A stretch of 64,000 nt of DNA from contig JBBRNP010000001.1 of assembly GCA_038230255.1 (NCBI GenBank), positions 1 through 64,000 of the forward strand. Direction: 5' to 3'. The notes under the pieces are model-generated. The model made no database searches. It had not been told where the DNA came from and was given only the letters and a program-made list of their open reading frames with translations. Position 1 is the first letter of the stretch. Each line of letters starts with the position of its first letter. Source of the stretch: AV40 sp038230255. GTDB lineage: Bacteria; Verrucomicrobiota; Verrucomicrobiia; Chthoniobacterales; UBA10450. Below are positions 1 to 8,656 of the stretch, in pieces. The position numbers were made by a program, and so were the translations under genes.

Positions 1-1
1 C

Positions 2-538
2 GCCGACATTTATTCTTCCAGCCAACTGCAAGTCCGTTCGGTCACAGTAAATAATATCCCAACCGATGGGCGCACGATTTACGTAAGGCTCTATTCCCGA
101 GTCAACAATTCCTGGGTCTTTAACAGCTACACCTACAAGGCATTCAACCCGTCCGCGACTCCGACTCCGACGCCTACGCCGACTCCTGTTCCAACCCCAA
201 CCCCGACCCCAACCCCGACGGCTACTCCGACTCCGACAGCTACGCCCACTCCGACTCCAGCTCCGACTGGGCCTGCGGTAATGTTGACTCCGACACCCGG
301 ATCAACCTTTACCTCTTCAAGCGTGACTTTTACTTGGAGCGCGGGCAGCGCTACAGCCTACGGGCTGGTTGTGGGTAGTTCACCGAACGGCTCCGACATT
401 TATTATTCGACCCAATTGAAGGTCCGCTCCGTCACCGTAAATAATATTCCCACCGACGGCCGCACGATTTACGTGAGACTGTATTCCCAGGTTAACAACT
501 CCTGGGTTTTTAACAGCTACACCTATAAAGCCAAATAA
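2..538 (+). CDS. Repetitive secreted protein, C-terminal part (5' end outside window)
   Basis: The reading frame is open from the window edge to a TAA at 536-538, so the true start lies upstream. Two near-identical domain copies are visible: the end of one at 2-139 and a full one at about 281-535. Both share the segment VRSVTVNNIPTDGRTIYVRL and end in NNSWVFNSYTYKA. A linker of about 40 residues made almost only of Pro and Thr (140-265) separates them. The repeat resembles short beta-rich modules of secreted or surface proteins, in which Pro/Thr linkers space the domains. Its function is not known. An internal ATG at 281 could be mistaken for the start, but the frame and the homology run through it. 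Confidence 0.7.
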   Translation, partial: ADIYSSSQLQVRSVTVNNIPTDGRTIYVRLYSRVNNSWVFNSYTYKAFNPSATPTPTPTPTPVPTPTPTPTPTATPTPTATPTPTPAPTGPAVMLTPTPGSTFTSSSVTFTWSAGSATAYGLVVGSSPNGSDIYYSTQLKVRSVTVNNIPTDGRTIYVRLYSQVNNSWVFNSYTYKAK

Positions 539-582
539 AGGCAATCCTGCCTTAGTGTCGGGCGATGCCGTTCGCGACGCTG

Positions 583-804
583 CTACGTGCGCGTGCCTGC
601 GTCGTTATAAAATTCAATCTGGCGGCCGCCCAGACGGCGGACTACGCGCCAACCGTTTTCCGCTGCCAGTCCGCGAAGATCCTGATCGGAGATTGATCGA
701 AGAATCCGCAGTTCCGCCGGATGGATGATGAAAATCTCCGGTTTGATGGCAAGCCGGGCGGCGATTTTCTGCGTTAAACCGTCGAAGCCGTTGATCTTTT
801 CCAT
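583..804 (-). CDS. Small hypothetical protein
   Basis: This is a 73-residue frame with an ATG start at 804. I do not recognise a family. The composition looks protein-like: an amphipathic N-terminal half (KIAARLAIKPEIFII) is followed by a segment LAAENGWRVVRRLGGRQIEFYND that reads like an alpha/beta unit. There is no clear Shine-Dalgarno sequence. It stands alone between the secreted repeat protein and the rightward LOR/SDH-type gene, with about 80 bp to the latter. No signal peptide or membrane segment is seen. It could be a real small gene or a chance frame. Confidence 0.45.
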   Translation of the reverse strand: MEKINGFDGLTQKIAARLAIKPEIFIIHPAELRILRSISDQDLRGLAAENGWRVVRRLGGRQIEFYNDAGTRT

Positions 805-883
805 TTATCTTAGTCCACAGTCTCGATCCGGCATCGCATTGGTGCAATTGGCGCAGCGGAGCTTCATCGGCTAAATTTTGCCG

Positions 884-1135
884 ATGTTTTCGGAAACGAT
901 TGCGTTGCGGGGCCATTTTATCGATTCACTCACCTTGCCAAAGGTTTTGGACCAAATTGTGACCCGCGGCGCTACTTTCAACATCGTGGAGTTCAAAATC
1001 GGCCAAAAACGGGTTGATCAGAGTTTCGCTCGAATCGAAGTCACGGCTCCGACCAGGGCCGAGTTGGACGAACTGATTCAGCGTTTGCGAGAGCAAGGCG
1101 CAGAAGTAAACCGCCCTCAACTCGGCGATAAGTAA
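884..1135 (+). CDS. LOR/SDH-type conserved domain protein
   Basis: The 83-residue protein matches from memory the conserved LOR/SDH domain (Pfam PF04455). It has the typical N-terminal strand ETIALRGHFIDSLTLPKVLD and the core EFKIGQKRVDQSFARIEV, followed by a helix with ELDELIQRLREQG. In cyanobacterial arginine dihydrolase (ArgZ/AgrE) this domain lies in the C-terminal half of a fusion with an amidinotransferase domain. Here it is a stand-alone gene 12 bp upstream of that enzyme, so a partner or regulatory role in arginine or ornithine breakdown is inferred. The ATG at 884 is preferred over the TTG at 878 because the family motif begins immediately after it. Confidence 0.75.
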   Translation: MFSETIALRGHFIDSLTLPKVLDQIVTRGATFNIVEFKIGQKRVDQSFARIEVTAPTRAELDELIQRLREQGAEVNRPQLGDK

Positions 1136-1147
1136 CTCTTCAATCTT

Positions 1148-1954
1148 ATGCGCGAACTCCTCCTTTGCCCGCCGGATTACTATGGCATCGAGTACGAGAT
1201 CAATCCGTGGATGAGCCGGGCGCGCGGAGCGGAAATACCGGTGGCGCAAGCGCAGTGGCGTGGTTTGCACGCGGCCCTTTCCAAACTGGATTTCAAGATC
1301 GAACTGGTCCCGCCGCAACCGAAACTGCCGGACATGGTTTTCACCGCCAACGCCGGACTTGCTGTCGGGAGGCAATTTATCCCCAGTAACTTTCGGCACA
1401 AAGAGCGCGCGGGCGAAGCGCCGCACTTTGCCAGCTGGATGGAAAAACGCGGCTTCCAAATCTCCTGGTTGCCCAAAGATTATTATTTCGAAGGTGAAGG
1501 CGATGCACTTTTCGCCGGGGACACACTTTTTTGCGGTTACAAATTCCGTTCCGACATCAAATCGCATCGCGCGGTCGCCGAGATGCTCGGTTGTCTCGTC
1601 GTCTCAGTGGAGCTTGTCGATCCGCGCTTTTATCATCTCGATACTTGTTTTTGTCCGCTGCCCGACGGCGCGGCCGTTTGGTTTCCCGCCGCCTTCGACG
1701 AATACGGTCAGCACGCCGTTCGCGAGCACGTTTCCGATTTAATCGACGTCGCGCCGGACGAAGCGATGCATTTCTGCTGCAATGCCGTCGTGATCGAGCG
1801 CGATATTGTTGTGCCGGAAGGCGCGCCCAAACTCGTGGCCGCTCTGACCGATCGCGGTTACCGATGTCATCAGCTTCCGATGACCGAATTCCTTAAAGCC
1901 GGCGGCGCCTGCAAATGTCTGACTCTGTTTTTGCCCCAGCGAGAAAAAAGCTAA
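1148..1954 (+). CDS. Amidinotransferase-family hydrolase (arginine dihydrolase/DDAH-like)
   Basis: The 268-residue protein has the pentein-fold guanidine-hydrolase motifs in order: MVFTANAGL (about 64-72), EGEGDALF, HLDTCFCPLP (His and Asp of the active site) and AGGACKCLTL near the C-terminus, with Cys257 as the probable nucleophile. These enzymes attack the guanidino carbon of arginine or methylated arginines. The FTANAG element and the adjacent LOR/SDH-type gene point to arginine dihydrolase (ArgZ/AgrE type), which releases ornithine, ammonia and CO2. Dimethylarginine hydrolase or a deiminase is the alternative. The protein is cytosolic, with no signal peptide. Its stop codon overlaps the convergent polX stop by 3-4 bases. 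Confidence 0.8.
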   Translation: MRELLLCPPDYYGIEYEINPWMSRARGAEIPVAQAQWRGLHAALSKLDFKIELVPPQPKLPDMVFTANAGLAVGRQFIPSNFRHKERAGEAPHFASWMEKRGFQISWLPKDYYFEGEGDALFAGDTLFCGYKFRSDIKSHRAVAEMLGCLVVSVELVDPRFYHLDTCFCPLPDGAAVWFPAAFDEYGQHAVREHVSDLIDVAPDEAMHFCCNAVVIERDIVVPEGAPKLVAALTDRGYRCHQLPMTEFLKAGGACKCLTLFLPQREKS

Positions 1955-3735
1955 GCTTTCCTGCTCCGTTTTGCCTGCAGCGCTGATTCGACTTTGCCGA
2001 GCGGCAGGCAGTTCATCACATCGGACTTCGTCAGCCACCCTTTGCGCGCGATCCCGACGCCGAACCATAAATCCTGCAACCGCTCGGTGCGATGCGCGTC
2101 AGGGTTGATCACGCATTTGACGCCTTTCTCTTTTGCCAGCGGCCACCAACGCCAATCCAGATCGAGTCGCTTCGGCGCCGCATTGAGTTCGATCCAGGTC
2201 CCAGTCGCGGCCGCGGCCTCGAGCACGGCCGGCACATCGACCAGATACGGATCGCGTTTCAAGAGCAAGCGCCCAGTCGGATGCCCCAGAATCGTGATGA
2301 ACGGATTTTCAATCGCGCGAATAATTCGCTTGGTCATTTCCGCTTCCGGCAAATCCAAGACGGAATGAATGGAAGCGACTGCAAAATCGAGCTCGGCCAA
2401 AATGTCGTCCTCGAAATCGAGCTTGCCGTCGCGCAAGATGTCGCACTCCACACCGGCGAAGACCCGAAAACCGTCGAGCTTCTTGTTCAATTTGCCAATG
2501 GCCGCAACCTGGGACCGCAGCTTTACCGCATCGATGCCGTGCGCCTGAATCGAGCTTTTACTGTGTTCGGCGATCCCGAGATATTCGAGGCCGAGCTCCT
2601 GCGCAGCCGCGACCATTTCTTCGAGCGTGTTATGGCCGTCGCTCGCAACCGTATGGCAATGAAATGTGCCGCGTAGATTCGCCTGCTCGAGTAACCGCGG
2701 GAGCGAATGTTTTTCCGCGACATCGAATTCGACGCAGTTTTCTCGCAACTCCGGCGGAACAAAATCGAGCCCGAGCGCGCGATACAAGTCCGCTTCCTCG
2801 CGGACCGTTGGAATCTTAAGCATCGGCTTCTTAACTGCTCGTCCCGATCGGACTTTCTTCGCTTTCGGATCCGGCGGCACTTTGGCCAGTCGGTACTCAT
2901 TCAACGTCCAGCCACGTGCGAGCGCCCGGCTGCGCATCTCGATGTTATGTTCCTTGCTTCCGGTAAAGTAATTGAGCGCAAACGGATATTCGGCCGCGCT
3001 GACAACGCGAAGATCGCATTGGATGCCCGAACGCAGTCGCACACTCGTTTTCGTCGGGCCCTGCGCGATGATCGATTCCACCAACGCGTGTTTGGCGAAG
3101 AATTCCGTAATCGCCGCGGGCTTTCTTGTCGCCACCACCAGATCGACATCGCGCACAATTTCTCTTCGCCGCCGGTAACTTCCGGCGACATCGACTTGGA
3201 GCGCATCGGGATGCGCCGCTAAATCTCTTCGAAGCGACTCTGCTTCCGTCGCAATCTGTCCAAATTGAAAATAACCGGAATGTTTCGCGCGTTGCTCGAT
3301 CGCGCTGGAAATCTTTGCCTGCGTCGTTTCGCCAAATCCCGGCAGTTTCGCAACTCGGCCGGATTCGCACGCTTCGCGCAATTGCTCGATCGAGCTGATG
3401 TGAAGTTGCTCGTAGAGGGCTTTGATTTTCTTGGCCCCGAGACCGGAGATTGAAAATAATTCCAGGATCGCCGCCGGAAATTCCGCCCGTAACTCCTCGA
3501 GGTATTTCAGTTTTCCCGTCCCCGCCAGTTCCTTGATCTTGGCCGCGATCGCTTTACCGACTCCCGGAATCTTCGCGAGCGCTTCCTCGTCCTGAAGATC
3601 AGATAGATTTCCGCCAAAAGTTTCCAGCGAACGGGCGGCATTGGCGTAAGCTCGAATCTTGAACGGATTTTCGTCTTTCAACTCGAGCAGCGTCGCAATT
3701 TCTTCCAACACCTCGGCGATTTGCGATTTTGTCAT
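1951..3735 (-). CDS. polX: DNA polymerase X family protein with PHP domain
   Basis: The 594-residue protein has the bacterial PolX layout. N-terminal helix-hairpin-helix elements (KIPGVGKAIAAKI at about 55-67 and ISGLGAKKI) come first. The polymerase palm follows with GSYRRRRE (185-192) and the catalytic pair D196/D198. A C-terminal PHP domain starts at HCHTVASDG (359-367) and carries EHSKS and later GHP and NPDAH metal-binding motifs. PolX fills short gaps in base-excision repair, and the PHP domain gives manganese-dependent 3'-5' exonuclease activity. It diverges from the HMG-CoA lyase-like gene with only 30 bp between the start codons, so the two promoters must overlap. An insert of about 20 Lys/Arg-rich residues (290-308) follows the palm. 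Confidence 0.93.
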   Translation of the reverse strand: MTKSQIAEVLEEIATLLELKDENPFKIRAYANAARSLETFGGNLSDLQDEEALAKIPGVGKAIAAKIKELAGTGKLKYLEELRAEFPAAILELFSISGLGAKKIKALYEQLHISSIEQLREACESGRVAKLPGFGETTQAKISSAIEQRAKHSGYFQFGQIATEAESLRRDLAAHPDALQVDVAGSYRRRREIVRDVDLVVATRKPAAITEFFAKHALVESIIAQGPTKTSVRLRSGIQCDLRVVSAAEYPFALNYFTGSKEHNIEMRSRALARGWTLNEYRLAKVPPDPKAKKVRSGRAVKKPMLKIPTVREEADLYRALGLDFVPPELRENCVEFDVAEKHSLPRLLEQANLRGTFHCHTVASDGHNTLEEMVAAAQELGLEYLGIAEHSKSSIQAHGIDAVKLRSQVAAIGKLNKKLDGFRVFAGVECDILRDGKLDFEDDILAELDFAVASIHSVLDLPEAEMTKRIIRAIENPFITILGHPTGRLLLKRDPYLVDVPAVLEAAAATGTWIELNAAPKRLDLDWRWWPLAKEKGVKCVINPDAHRTERLQDLWFGVGIARKGWLTKSDVMNCLPLGKVESALQAKRSRKA

Positions 3736-3765
3736 TCCCTTGAACCGTTACCGAAGATTCCGAAC

Positions 3766-4623
3766 ATGGCGAACCAGTCGGTAAAGTTAATCGAGTGCCC
3801 GCGCGACGCCTGGCAAGGCTTGCCGCGCCAGATCCCGACCGCGCTGAAAGTTCAATATCTCGACGCTCTCATCAATGCCGGATTCAAAAATATCGATGCC
3901 GTGAGTTTTGTTTCGCCAAAGGCTGTTCCGCAAATGGCAGATAGCGAACAAGTTCTCGAGCAACTCGACCCGCCCAACGACGTGAAGATCATCGGAATCG
4001 TGGTCAACGAAAAGGGCGCCGAGCGTGCAATTGCGACCAAGCGCGTGACGACGCTCGGTTATCCGTGCTCGATTTCGCCCACGTTTCTGCGACGAAACCA
4101 GAACCAATCACCGGAAGAAAATTTTGAAACACTAAGCGCAATCAAGCGCCGGGCCGACAACGCGGATGTCGATCTTGTCGTTTATCTCTCGATGGCATTT
4201 GGGAATCCGTACGGCGATCCCTGGAACGATGGAGAGCTTCGCGCGGCAATCGCGCGCATCGCCAAGCTTGGCATCCAATCGATCTCACTCGCCGACACGG
4301 TCGGAATCGCGGACGCGAAAATGATTCAGCAAGTCGTCGCGGCCGCGATGAAATCTGATATTGCTGGCGAAATCGGCGTCCATCTGCACAGCACACCGGC
4401 GGACGCGATCTCGAAAATTCTCGCCGCTTACGACGCCGGCGTCCGGAGATTCGATTCCGCGATTGGCGGACTCGGCGGCTGCCCGTTTGCGCAAAACAAA
4501 CTCGTTGGAAATACTCCGACCGAAAGCGTGATCTCGGCTTTGCAGCAACGCGACGCCCATCTGCCATTCAAGATCGACAATGTCGTTCAGCTCAACGCGA
4601 AAATTGGCAGCGAATTCGCTTAG
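3766..4623 (+). CDS. Hydroxymethylglutaryl-CoA lyase family protein
   Basis: The 285-residue TIM-barrel protein belongs to the HMG-CoA lyase branch of the DRE-TIM metallolyases. It has the N-terminal IECPRDAWQGL (family DxPRDG-like element with Arg and Asp), the metal ligands VHLHST (His206 and His208) and the glycine-rich loop GLGGCPFA with Cys239, the residue that covers the active site in HMG-CoA lyase. The known reaction splits HMG-CoA into acetyl-CoA and acetoacetate in leucine or ketone breakdown. The usual DGLQ is replaced by DAWQGL, so a related substrate is possible. The ATG at 3766 is chosen. The frame stays open to 3721, but that part overlaps the start of polX. Confidence 0.85.
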   Translation: MANQSVKLIECPRDAWQGLPRQIPTALKVQYLDALINAGFKNIDAVSFVSPKAVPQMADSEQVLEQLDPPNDVKIIGIVVNEKGAERAIATKRVTTLGYPCSISPTFLRRNQNQSPEENFETLSAIKRRADNADVDLVVYLSMAFGNPYGDPWNDGELRAAIARIAKLGIQSISLADTVGIADAKMIQQVVAAAMKSDIAGEIGVHLHSTPADAISKILAAYDAGVRRFDSAIGGLGGCPFAQNKLVGNTPTESVISALQQRDAHLPFKIDNVVQLNAKIGSEFA

Positions 4624-4634
4624 CGAATTCCCGC

Positions 4635-5225
4635 TTACATTCGGCCCCGCGTTTTGTAGAAAGCGTAGCGATCGAGAATCGATTGAACGTATTTGCGCGT
4701 AGTGGGAAAATCGATGTTGCTGAGAAATTGGCTGGTCGTAAGTGACCCACCCTTAACCCACCGCTGGACCCGGCTGGCTCCGGCATTGTATTCAGCAAGG
4801 GCAAACGCCATCGGCTCGGATTCGTTTTGCCAATGGTCGAGCGCCCGGCGTAAATACCACGAACCCGCCTCAAGATTTGTCGTCGGATCGAAGAGTTGAT
4901 CGACTTGGAAGTTGTCGATCTTGTGATCGTGCGCCCATTCAGTCGCTGCTTTCTCGCTGACCTGCATCAATCCGCGCTCGCCGGCGCTTCCATATTTTTG
5001 ACGATCAAACCGGCTTTCACGCCAGATGACAGCCTTGACCAGCATTGGATCGAGCTGGTGTTCCGCCGCCACTGAGAGGATGAGCTTATCGTATTGTTGA
5101 AATCGCGCCGGACTGACCCATTCGTAAAAGCTGTAAAGCGCGTCACCTGAGCGGAGCGCGAGGTAGCCGAACCCAGCCGCCAAAGCGATTAGGAGACACA
5201 GGATCAGCTTTAGAACGAATCTCAT
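4635..5225 (-). CDS. Membrane-anchored lytic transglycosylase (SLT domain)
   Basis: The 196-residue protein starts with a membrane anchor or uncleaved signal (residues 4-23) and continues into a GH23/SLT domain. The catalytic Glu is E70 in VIWRESRFD. It is followed by the conserved GLMQV and the AEYNAG motif. Such enzymes cut the MurNAc-GlcNAc bond of peptidoglycan and leave a 1,6-anhydro end, acting at the periplasmic face of the membrane. The domain order and size fit small Slt/MltE-like proteins. The ATG at 5225 is preferred because the upstream extension to 5261 runs toward a dispersed repeat and reads as non-homologous sequence. Confidence 0.88.
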   Translation of the reverse strand: MRFVLKLILCLLIALAAGFGYLALRSGDALYSFYEWVSPARFQQYDKLILSVAAEHQLDPMLVKAVIWRESRFDRQKYGSAGERGLMQVSEKAATEWAHDHKIDNFQVDQLFDPTTNLEAGSWYLRRALDHWQNESEPMAFALAEYNAGASRVQRWVKGGSLTTSQFLSNIDFPTTRKYVQSILDRYAFYKTRGRM

Positions 5226-5251
5226 TGCACCAGTATTCCGGTTTTCATGCT

Positions 5252-5283
5252 CGCCTGCCACGCCGTAGCATAGCGAAGGCGGG
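5252..5283. repeat. Dispersed palindromic repeat, GCCTGCC-type, copy 1
   Basis: The sequence begins GCCTGCCACGCCGTAGC and ends AGCGAAGGCGG, with a short stem between CGCCT and AGGCG. Similar copies are at 10265-10298, 41876-41907 and 48016-48042. This copy sits between the divergent transglycosylase and priA genes. Confidence 0.65.
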
Positions 5284-5322
5284 TGATCGACCTAAACTTC
5301 AATTAAATTGCCGGCCAGCAAG

Positions 5323-7554
5323 ATGATGAAGCCTAACTACGTTCGCGTGATTATCGACCGCGCCATTCAACGCGAGCTCGATTACTCGGTGCCCGAGACG
5401 CTGGCCGATCGGATCGGGATCGGTTCGCGGGTGCGGGTCCCGTTTCGCGACAAGTCCGCTCTCGCCACCGTCCTGGCGACGCTCGAGAAGAGCGACGCGA
5501 AAGGCATTCGGCCAATTGAAGCTCTGGTGGGCGAAGCTCCGGCCATCAGTGAATCGCTTCTCGACCTGGCGAAATGGATGAGCACCTATTATTGCTGCCC
5601 GCTCGAAACCGTCATGCGCAGTTTGCTGCCGCAGGTGATCCGGCGTGCGGAAGTCGGCTGGAAAAAGCAGCTCTTCGTACAGCCACTGACAAAGATCGAC
5701 CGCGACACGATCGACAACTTGCGCAAGCGCGCGCCGCGCCAGGCCGAACTGCTCGAAGCGATTGTTCAACTGGAGAAGCCGACGGCGGCTGCGCAATTGC
5801 TGCGCAAGACTTCACTCGATAATCAGACCCTGCGCGCGCTCGCCAAGCGCGGGCTGATCGAGCTTCGCGAAGAAGCGGTTGAACGCGATCCGCATGCAGA
5901 TGAGCAATTTATTGCGACGGCAAATCTGGAGCTGAATCCAGAACAATCTCTCGCGCTCAACAAAATCACTGCCGCGCTTGGTGCGCCTGAAGCAGCGAAA
6001 CCAGTTTTGTTGCACGGCGTCACCGGTAGCGGCAAAACCGAAATTTACCTGCAAGCAATTCGGACTGCTCTTGAGCGCGGCAAAACCGCGATCGTTCTCG
6101 TCCCCGAAATTTCGCTCACGCCTCAAACGGTGGAACGTTTCAAGAGCCGTTTTGCCGAGATGCACGAAGTGGTTGCCGTTCTGCATAGTCATTTATCGCA
6201 AGGCGAGCGCCACGACGAGTGGCACAAACTCCATTCCGGACGCGCCCGGATCGTGATCGGCGCGCGAAGCGCGGTGTTCGCTCCATTGAAGGACCTCGGA
6301 CTCATCATTGTCGATGAAGAACACGAGACGACGTACAAACAGGAGGAAGCACCGCGCTATCATGCGCGTGACGTCGCGGTCGTGCGCGCGAAGATCGAGA
6401 AATGCGCAGTTGTGCTCGGCAGCGCCACGCCGTCGCTCGAGAGTTATCACAACGCCACTACCGGCAAATACGAGCTGCTCAATCTTACTCAGCGCGTCGA
6501 CAATCAACAGATGCCGCTGATGCGAATCGTCGATCTTCGCCAGGAACGGCGAAAAGGAAAGATCGCGCCAATTCTTTCGGAGAAACTGTCGCAAGCGATC
6601 GCGGCCCGGCTCGAGAAACGCGAGCAGACAATTTTGTTTTTAAACCGGCGCGGATTTTCGACCTCGCTGCTGTGCAGTAATTGCGGTGAAGCGCGCAATT
6701 GCCCGAACTGCAGCGTCGCGCTCACGTTTCATCGGCACATGGCGCGATTGAGCTGTCACCTTTGCGGGCACACCGCCGCCGTGCCAAAGAAATGTCCCGA
6801 GTGCGGAAAAGACGCACTCATTTACGCCGGTTTCGGGACCGAAAAAGTTGAGTCCACCGTTTCCCACTTTTTTCCAAAAGCGACCGTGCGGCGAATGGAC
6901 GCGGACTCGATGACGCGCAAAGAGGCTTACCGCGAAACTTTGCGGAATTTCCGTACCGGCAAGATCGACATCCTGGTCGGGACACAGATGATCGCGAAAG
7001 GTCTCCATTTCCCAAACGTCACGCTGGTCGGAATCATCAATGCGGACCTGGCGTTGCATCTTCCTGATTTCCGGGCGGGCGAACGGACATTTCAGTTGCT
7101 CACGCAGGTGGCGGGGCGCGCCGGTCGCGGCGAAACGACCGGAGAGGTTTTCGTGCAAACCTACACGCCGTTTAGTCCGTCGATTCAATTTGCTCGGCAC
7201 CACGATTTCGCCGGTTACTTCCAACAAGAACTCGAGTTCCGGGAACGCTGCGATTTTCCGCCGTTCAAACATGCGGTCTTGATCACGGCCCGGTCAGCGC
7301 ATGAAGCCCGGGCAAAGTTATCGGCCGAAACGTTGGTGCGGCGTTTGAAAGAATCGCTCGGCTCCGAATTCATCCTCGGCGATGCCACCCCGGCGCCGTT
7401 GGAAAAGCTGCAGGGCCAATTTCGCTTTCACATTTTGCTGCGTGGCGAAGCAGTCATGCGGCTGAGCCGGCTGGTGCGCGAGACGCTCGAGAAATTACCG
7501 CTGCCCAAAGACGTTCTCGCAACAGTCGATGTCGATCCTTATCAGTTGCTTTGA
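5323..7554 (+). CDS. priA: Primosomal protein N', replication restart helicase
   Basis: The 743-residue protein carries all PriA parts: an N-terminal DNA-binding domain (YVRVIIDRAIQRELDYSVP), Walker A LHGVTGSGKTE (about 231-241), DEEH box (331-334) with the following TYKQEEAPRYHARDVA, and a zinc region with CSNC, CPNC, CHLC and CPEC pairs inside the second helicase lobe. The C-terminal domain includes the FPPF motif. PriA recognises stalled forks and D-loops and reloads the replisome. The length matches the family. The start is uncertain: ATG codons at 5323 and 5326 fit the family better than the TTG at 5308, and none has a good Shine-Dalgarno sequence. Confidence 0.96.
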   Translation: MMKPNYVRVIIDRAIQRELDYSVPETLADRIGIGSRVRVPFRDKSALATVLATLEKSDAKGIRPIEALVGEAPAISESLLDLAKWMSTYYCCPLETVMRSLLPQVIRRAEVGWKKQLFVQPLTKIDRDTIDNLRKRAPRQAELLEAIVQLEKPTAAAQLLRKTSLDNQTLRALAKRGLIELREEAVERDPHADEQFIATANLELNPEQSLALNKITAALGAPEAAKPVLLHGVTGSGKTEIYLQAIRTALERGKTAIVLVPEISLTPQTVERFKSRFAEMHEVVAVLHSHLSQGERHDEWHKLHSGRARIVIGARSAVFAPLKDLGLIIVDEEHETTYKQEEAPRYHARDVAVVRAKIEKCAVVLGSATPSLESYHNATTGKYELLNLTQRVDNQQMPLMRIVDLRQERRKGKIAPILSEKLSQAIAARLEKREQTILFLNRRGFSTSLLCSNCGEARNCPNCSVALTFHRHMARLSCHLCGHTAAVPKKCPECGKDALIYAGFGTEKVESTVSHFFPKATVRRMDADSMTRKEAYRETLRNFRTGKIDILVGTQMIAKGLHFPNVTLVGIINADLALHLPDFRAGERTFQLLTQVAGRAGRGETTGEVFVQTYTPFSPSIQFARHHDFAGYFQQELEFRERCDFPPFKHAVLITARSAHEARAKLSAETLVRRLKESLGSEFILGDATPAPLEKLQGQFRFHILLRGEAVMRLSRLVRETLEKLPLPKDVLATVDVDPYQLL

Positions 7555-7594
7555 GATTGCGAAGGCCGCGCTCATTGCGTAGGGATGCCCTTCC

Positions 7595-8656
7595 ATGTCG
7601 ATGCGGAAGATTTTGATTGTAGTTGCGATCGCTTGGCTCGTCGCGATCACGCTCGTTCACGCTTGGTTGAATCTGCATCTCTTTGACTCCAGGGGCGCGG
7701 CGACGACTGATCACAAGAAATTTCGAATCGGATTTCTGCCGGTGACGTGTCACCTGACATGTCCGGTTACCGATTTCATAAATAAACAGATGACCGGCGA
7801 GAGCATTTTCGACCCGGTCCGATTCAACGGATGGCCGGAATTGAAAGAGGCGTATTTGTCAGGCTACACGCCGGCGACGTTCATTCTCGCGCCGATGGCG
7901 ATGGCGCTGCGCGAGCAAGGCGTGCCGATCAAGATTGTTTATCTCGGCCATCGCGACGGCTCCGCGGTAATGGTACACAAGGATTCGCAAATTTATCGGA
8001 TGGAAGATTTGCGCGGCAAACGGATCGCGGTGCCGAACCGCTTCTCAAATCAACGACTTCTGATCTTTCGTGCACTGAAAAACGCGAACATGACGCCGAA
8101 AGATGTCGATCTTCTGGAAATGCCGCCGCCGGACATGCCGGCCGCGCTCTACGCCAAGGCGGTGGACGCGATCTCCAGCGGCGAACCGTTCATGGGTCAA
8201 ACCGAGCTCGACGGTTACGGTCGCGTGCTTTGGCTCACCAAAGATGTGTGGCCGAATTTCATTTCCTGCGTCCTCGCCGTCCACGAAGACATGATCAAAA
8301 ACGATCGCGACACGGTGCAGCGGCTGGTGGACGGGATCGCGAAAAGCGGAAAATGGATCGACAAAAGCATGGAGCACCGGATGGAAACGGCCCAGTTCGT
8401 CAGTCGATTTTATTATAATCAAAATCCGCGGCTGCTCTCGTTCGTCCTGAGCAAGCCGCCCGACCGCGTCAAATACACAAACCTTGCGCTCCGAAAGCCG
8501 GACTTTGAAGAAATTGCAGCGCTCGGTCGCTCCGCCGGCATTCTGAAGGGTTCAGCCCATTTCGAAGATTACACCGACGCATCGTTTGTGACCGACGACA
8601 GCGCAGTGCAACCATACGCCTGGGAGCCAAATCCAAATGAACCGCGCCGGCGCTGA
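7595..8656 (+). CDS. ABC transporter substrate-binding protein (NMT1/NrtA/SsuA-like)
   Basis: The 353-residue protein has an N-terminal hydrophobic segment (residues 5-25) and then the type-II periplasmic binding fold of the nitrate/sulfonate/bicarbonate class, with GFLPVTCHLTCPVTDF close to the N-terminus and DLRGKRIAVPNRFSNQ in the middle. The CHLTCP element recalls NrtA/CmpA-like proteins more than SsuA. No cleavage site is obvious, so it may stay anchored in the membrane. It is the first gene of a three-gene transporter operon, and its 3' end overlaps the permease gene by 20 bp. The substrate cannot be read from sequence alone: nitrate, bicarbonate, sulfonate and thiamine precursors all occur in this family. 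Confidence 0.85.
   Translation: MSMRKILIVVAIAWLVAITLVHAWLNLHLFDSRGAATTDHKKFRIGFLPVTCHLTCPVTDFINKQMTGESIFDPVRFNGWPELKEAYLSGYTPATFILAPMAMALREQGVPIKIVYLGHRDGSAVMVHKDSQIYRMEDLRGKRIAVPNRFSNQRLLIFRALKNANMTPKDVDLLEMPPPDMPAALYAKAVDAISSGEPFMGQTELDGYGRVLWLTKDVWPNFISCVLAVHEDMIKNDRDTVQRLVDGIAKSGKWIDKSMEHRMETAQFVSRFYYNQNPRLLSFVLSKPPDRVKYTNLALRKPDFEEIAALGRSAGILKGSAHFEDYTDASFVTDDSAVQPYAWEPNPNEPRRR

Noticed and set aside
140..265. Pro/Thr-coding repeats (ACTCCGACTCCGAC) as a CRISPR or tandem-repeat locus
   Set aside because: They are in frame and encode a linker; no spacers or constant repeat length.
926..1567. 213-residue minus-strand frame opposite the arginine enzyme genes
   Set aside because: Antisense shadow of two genes with recognisable motifs; composition is not protein-like.
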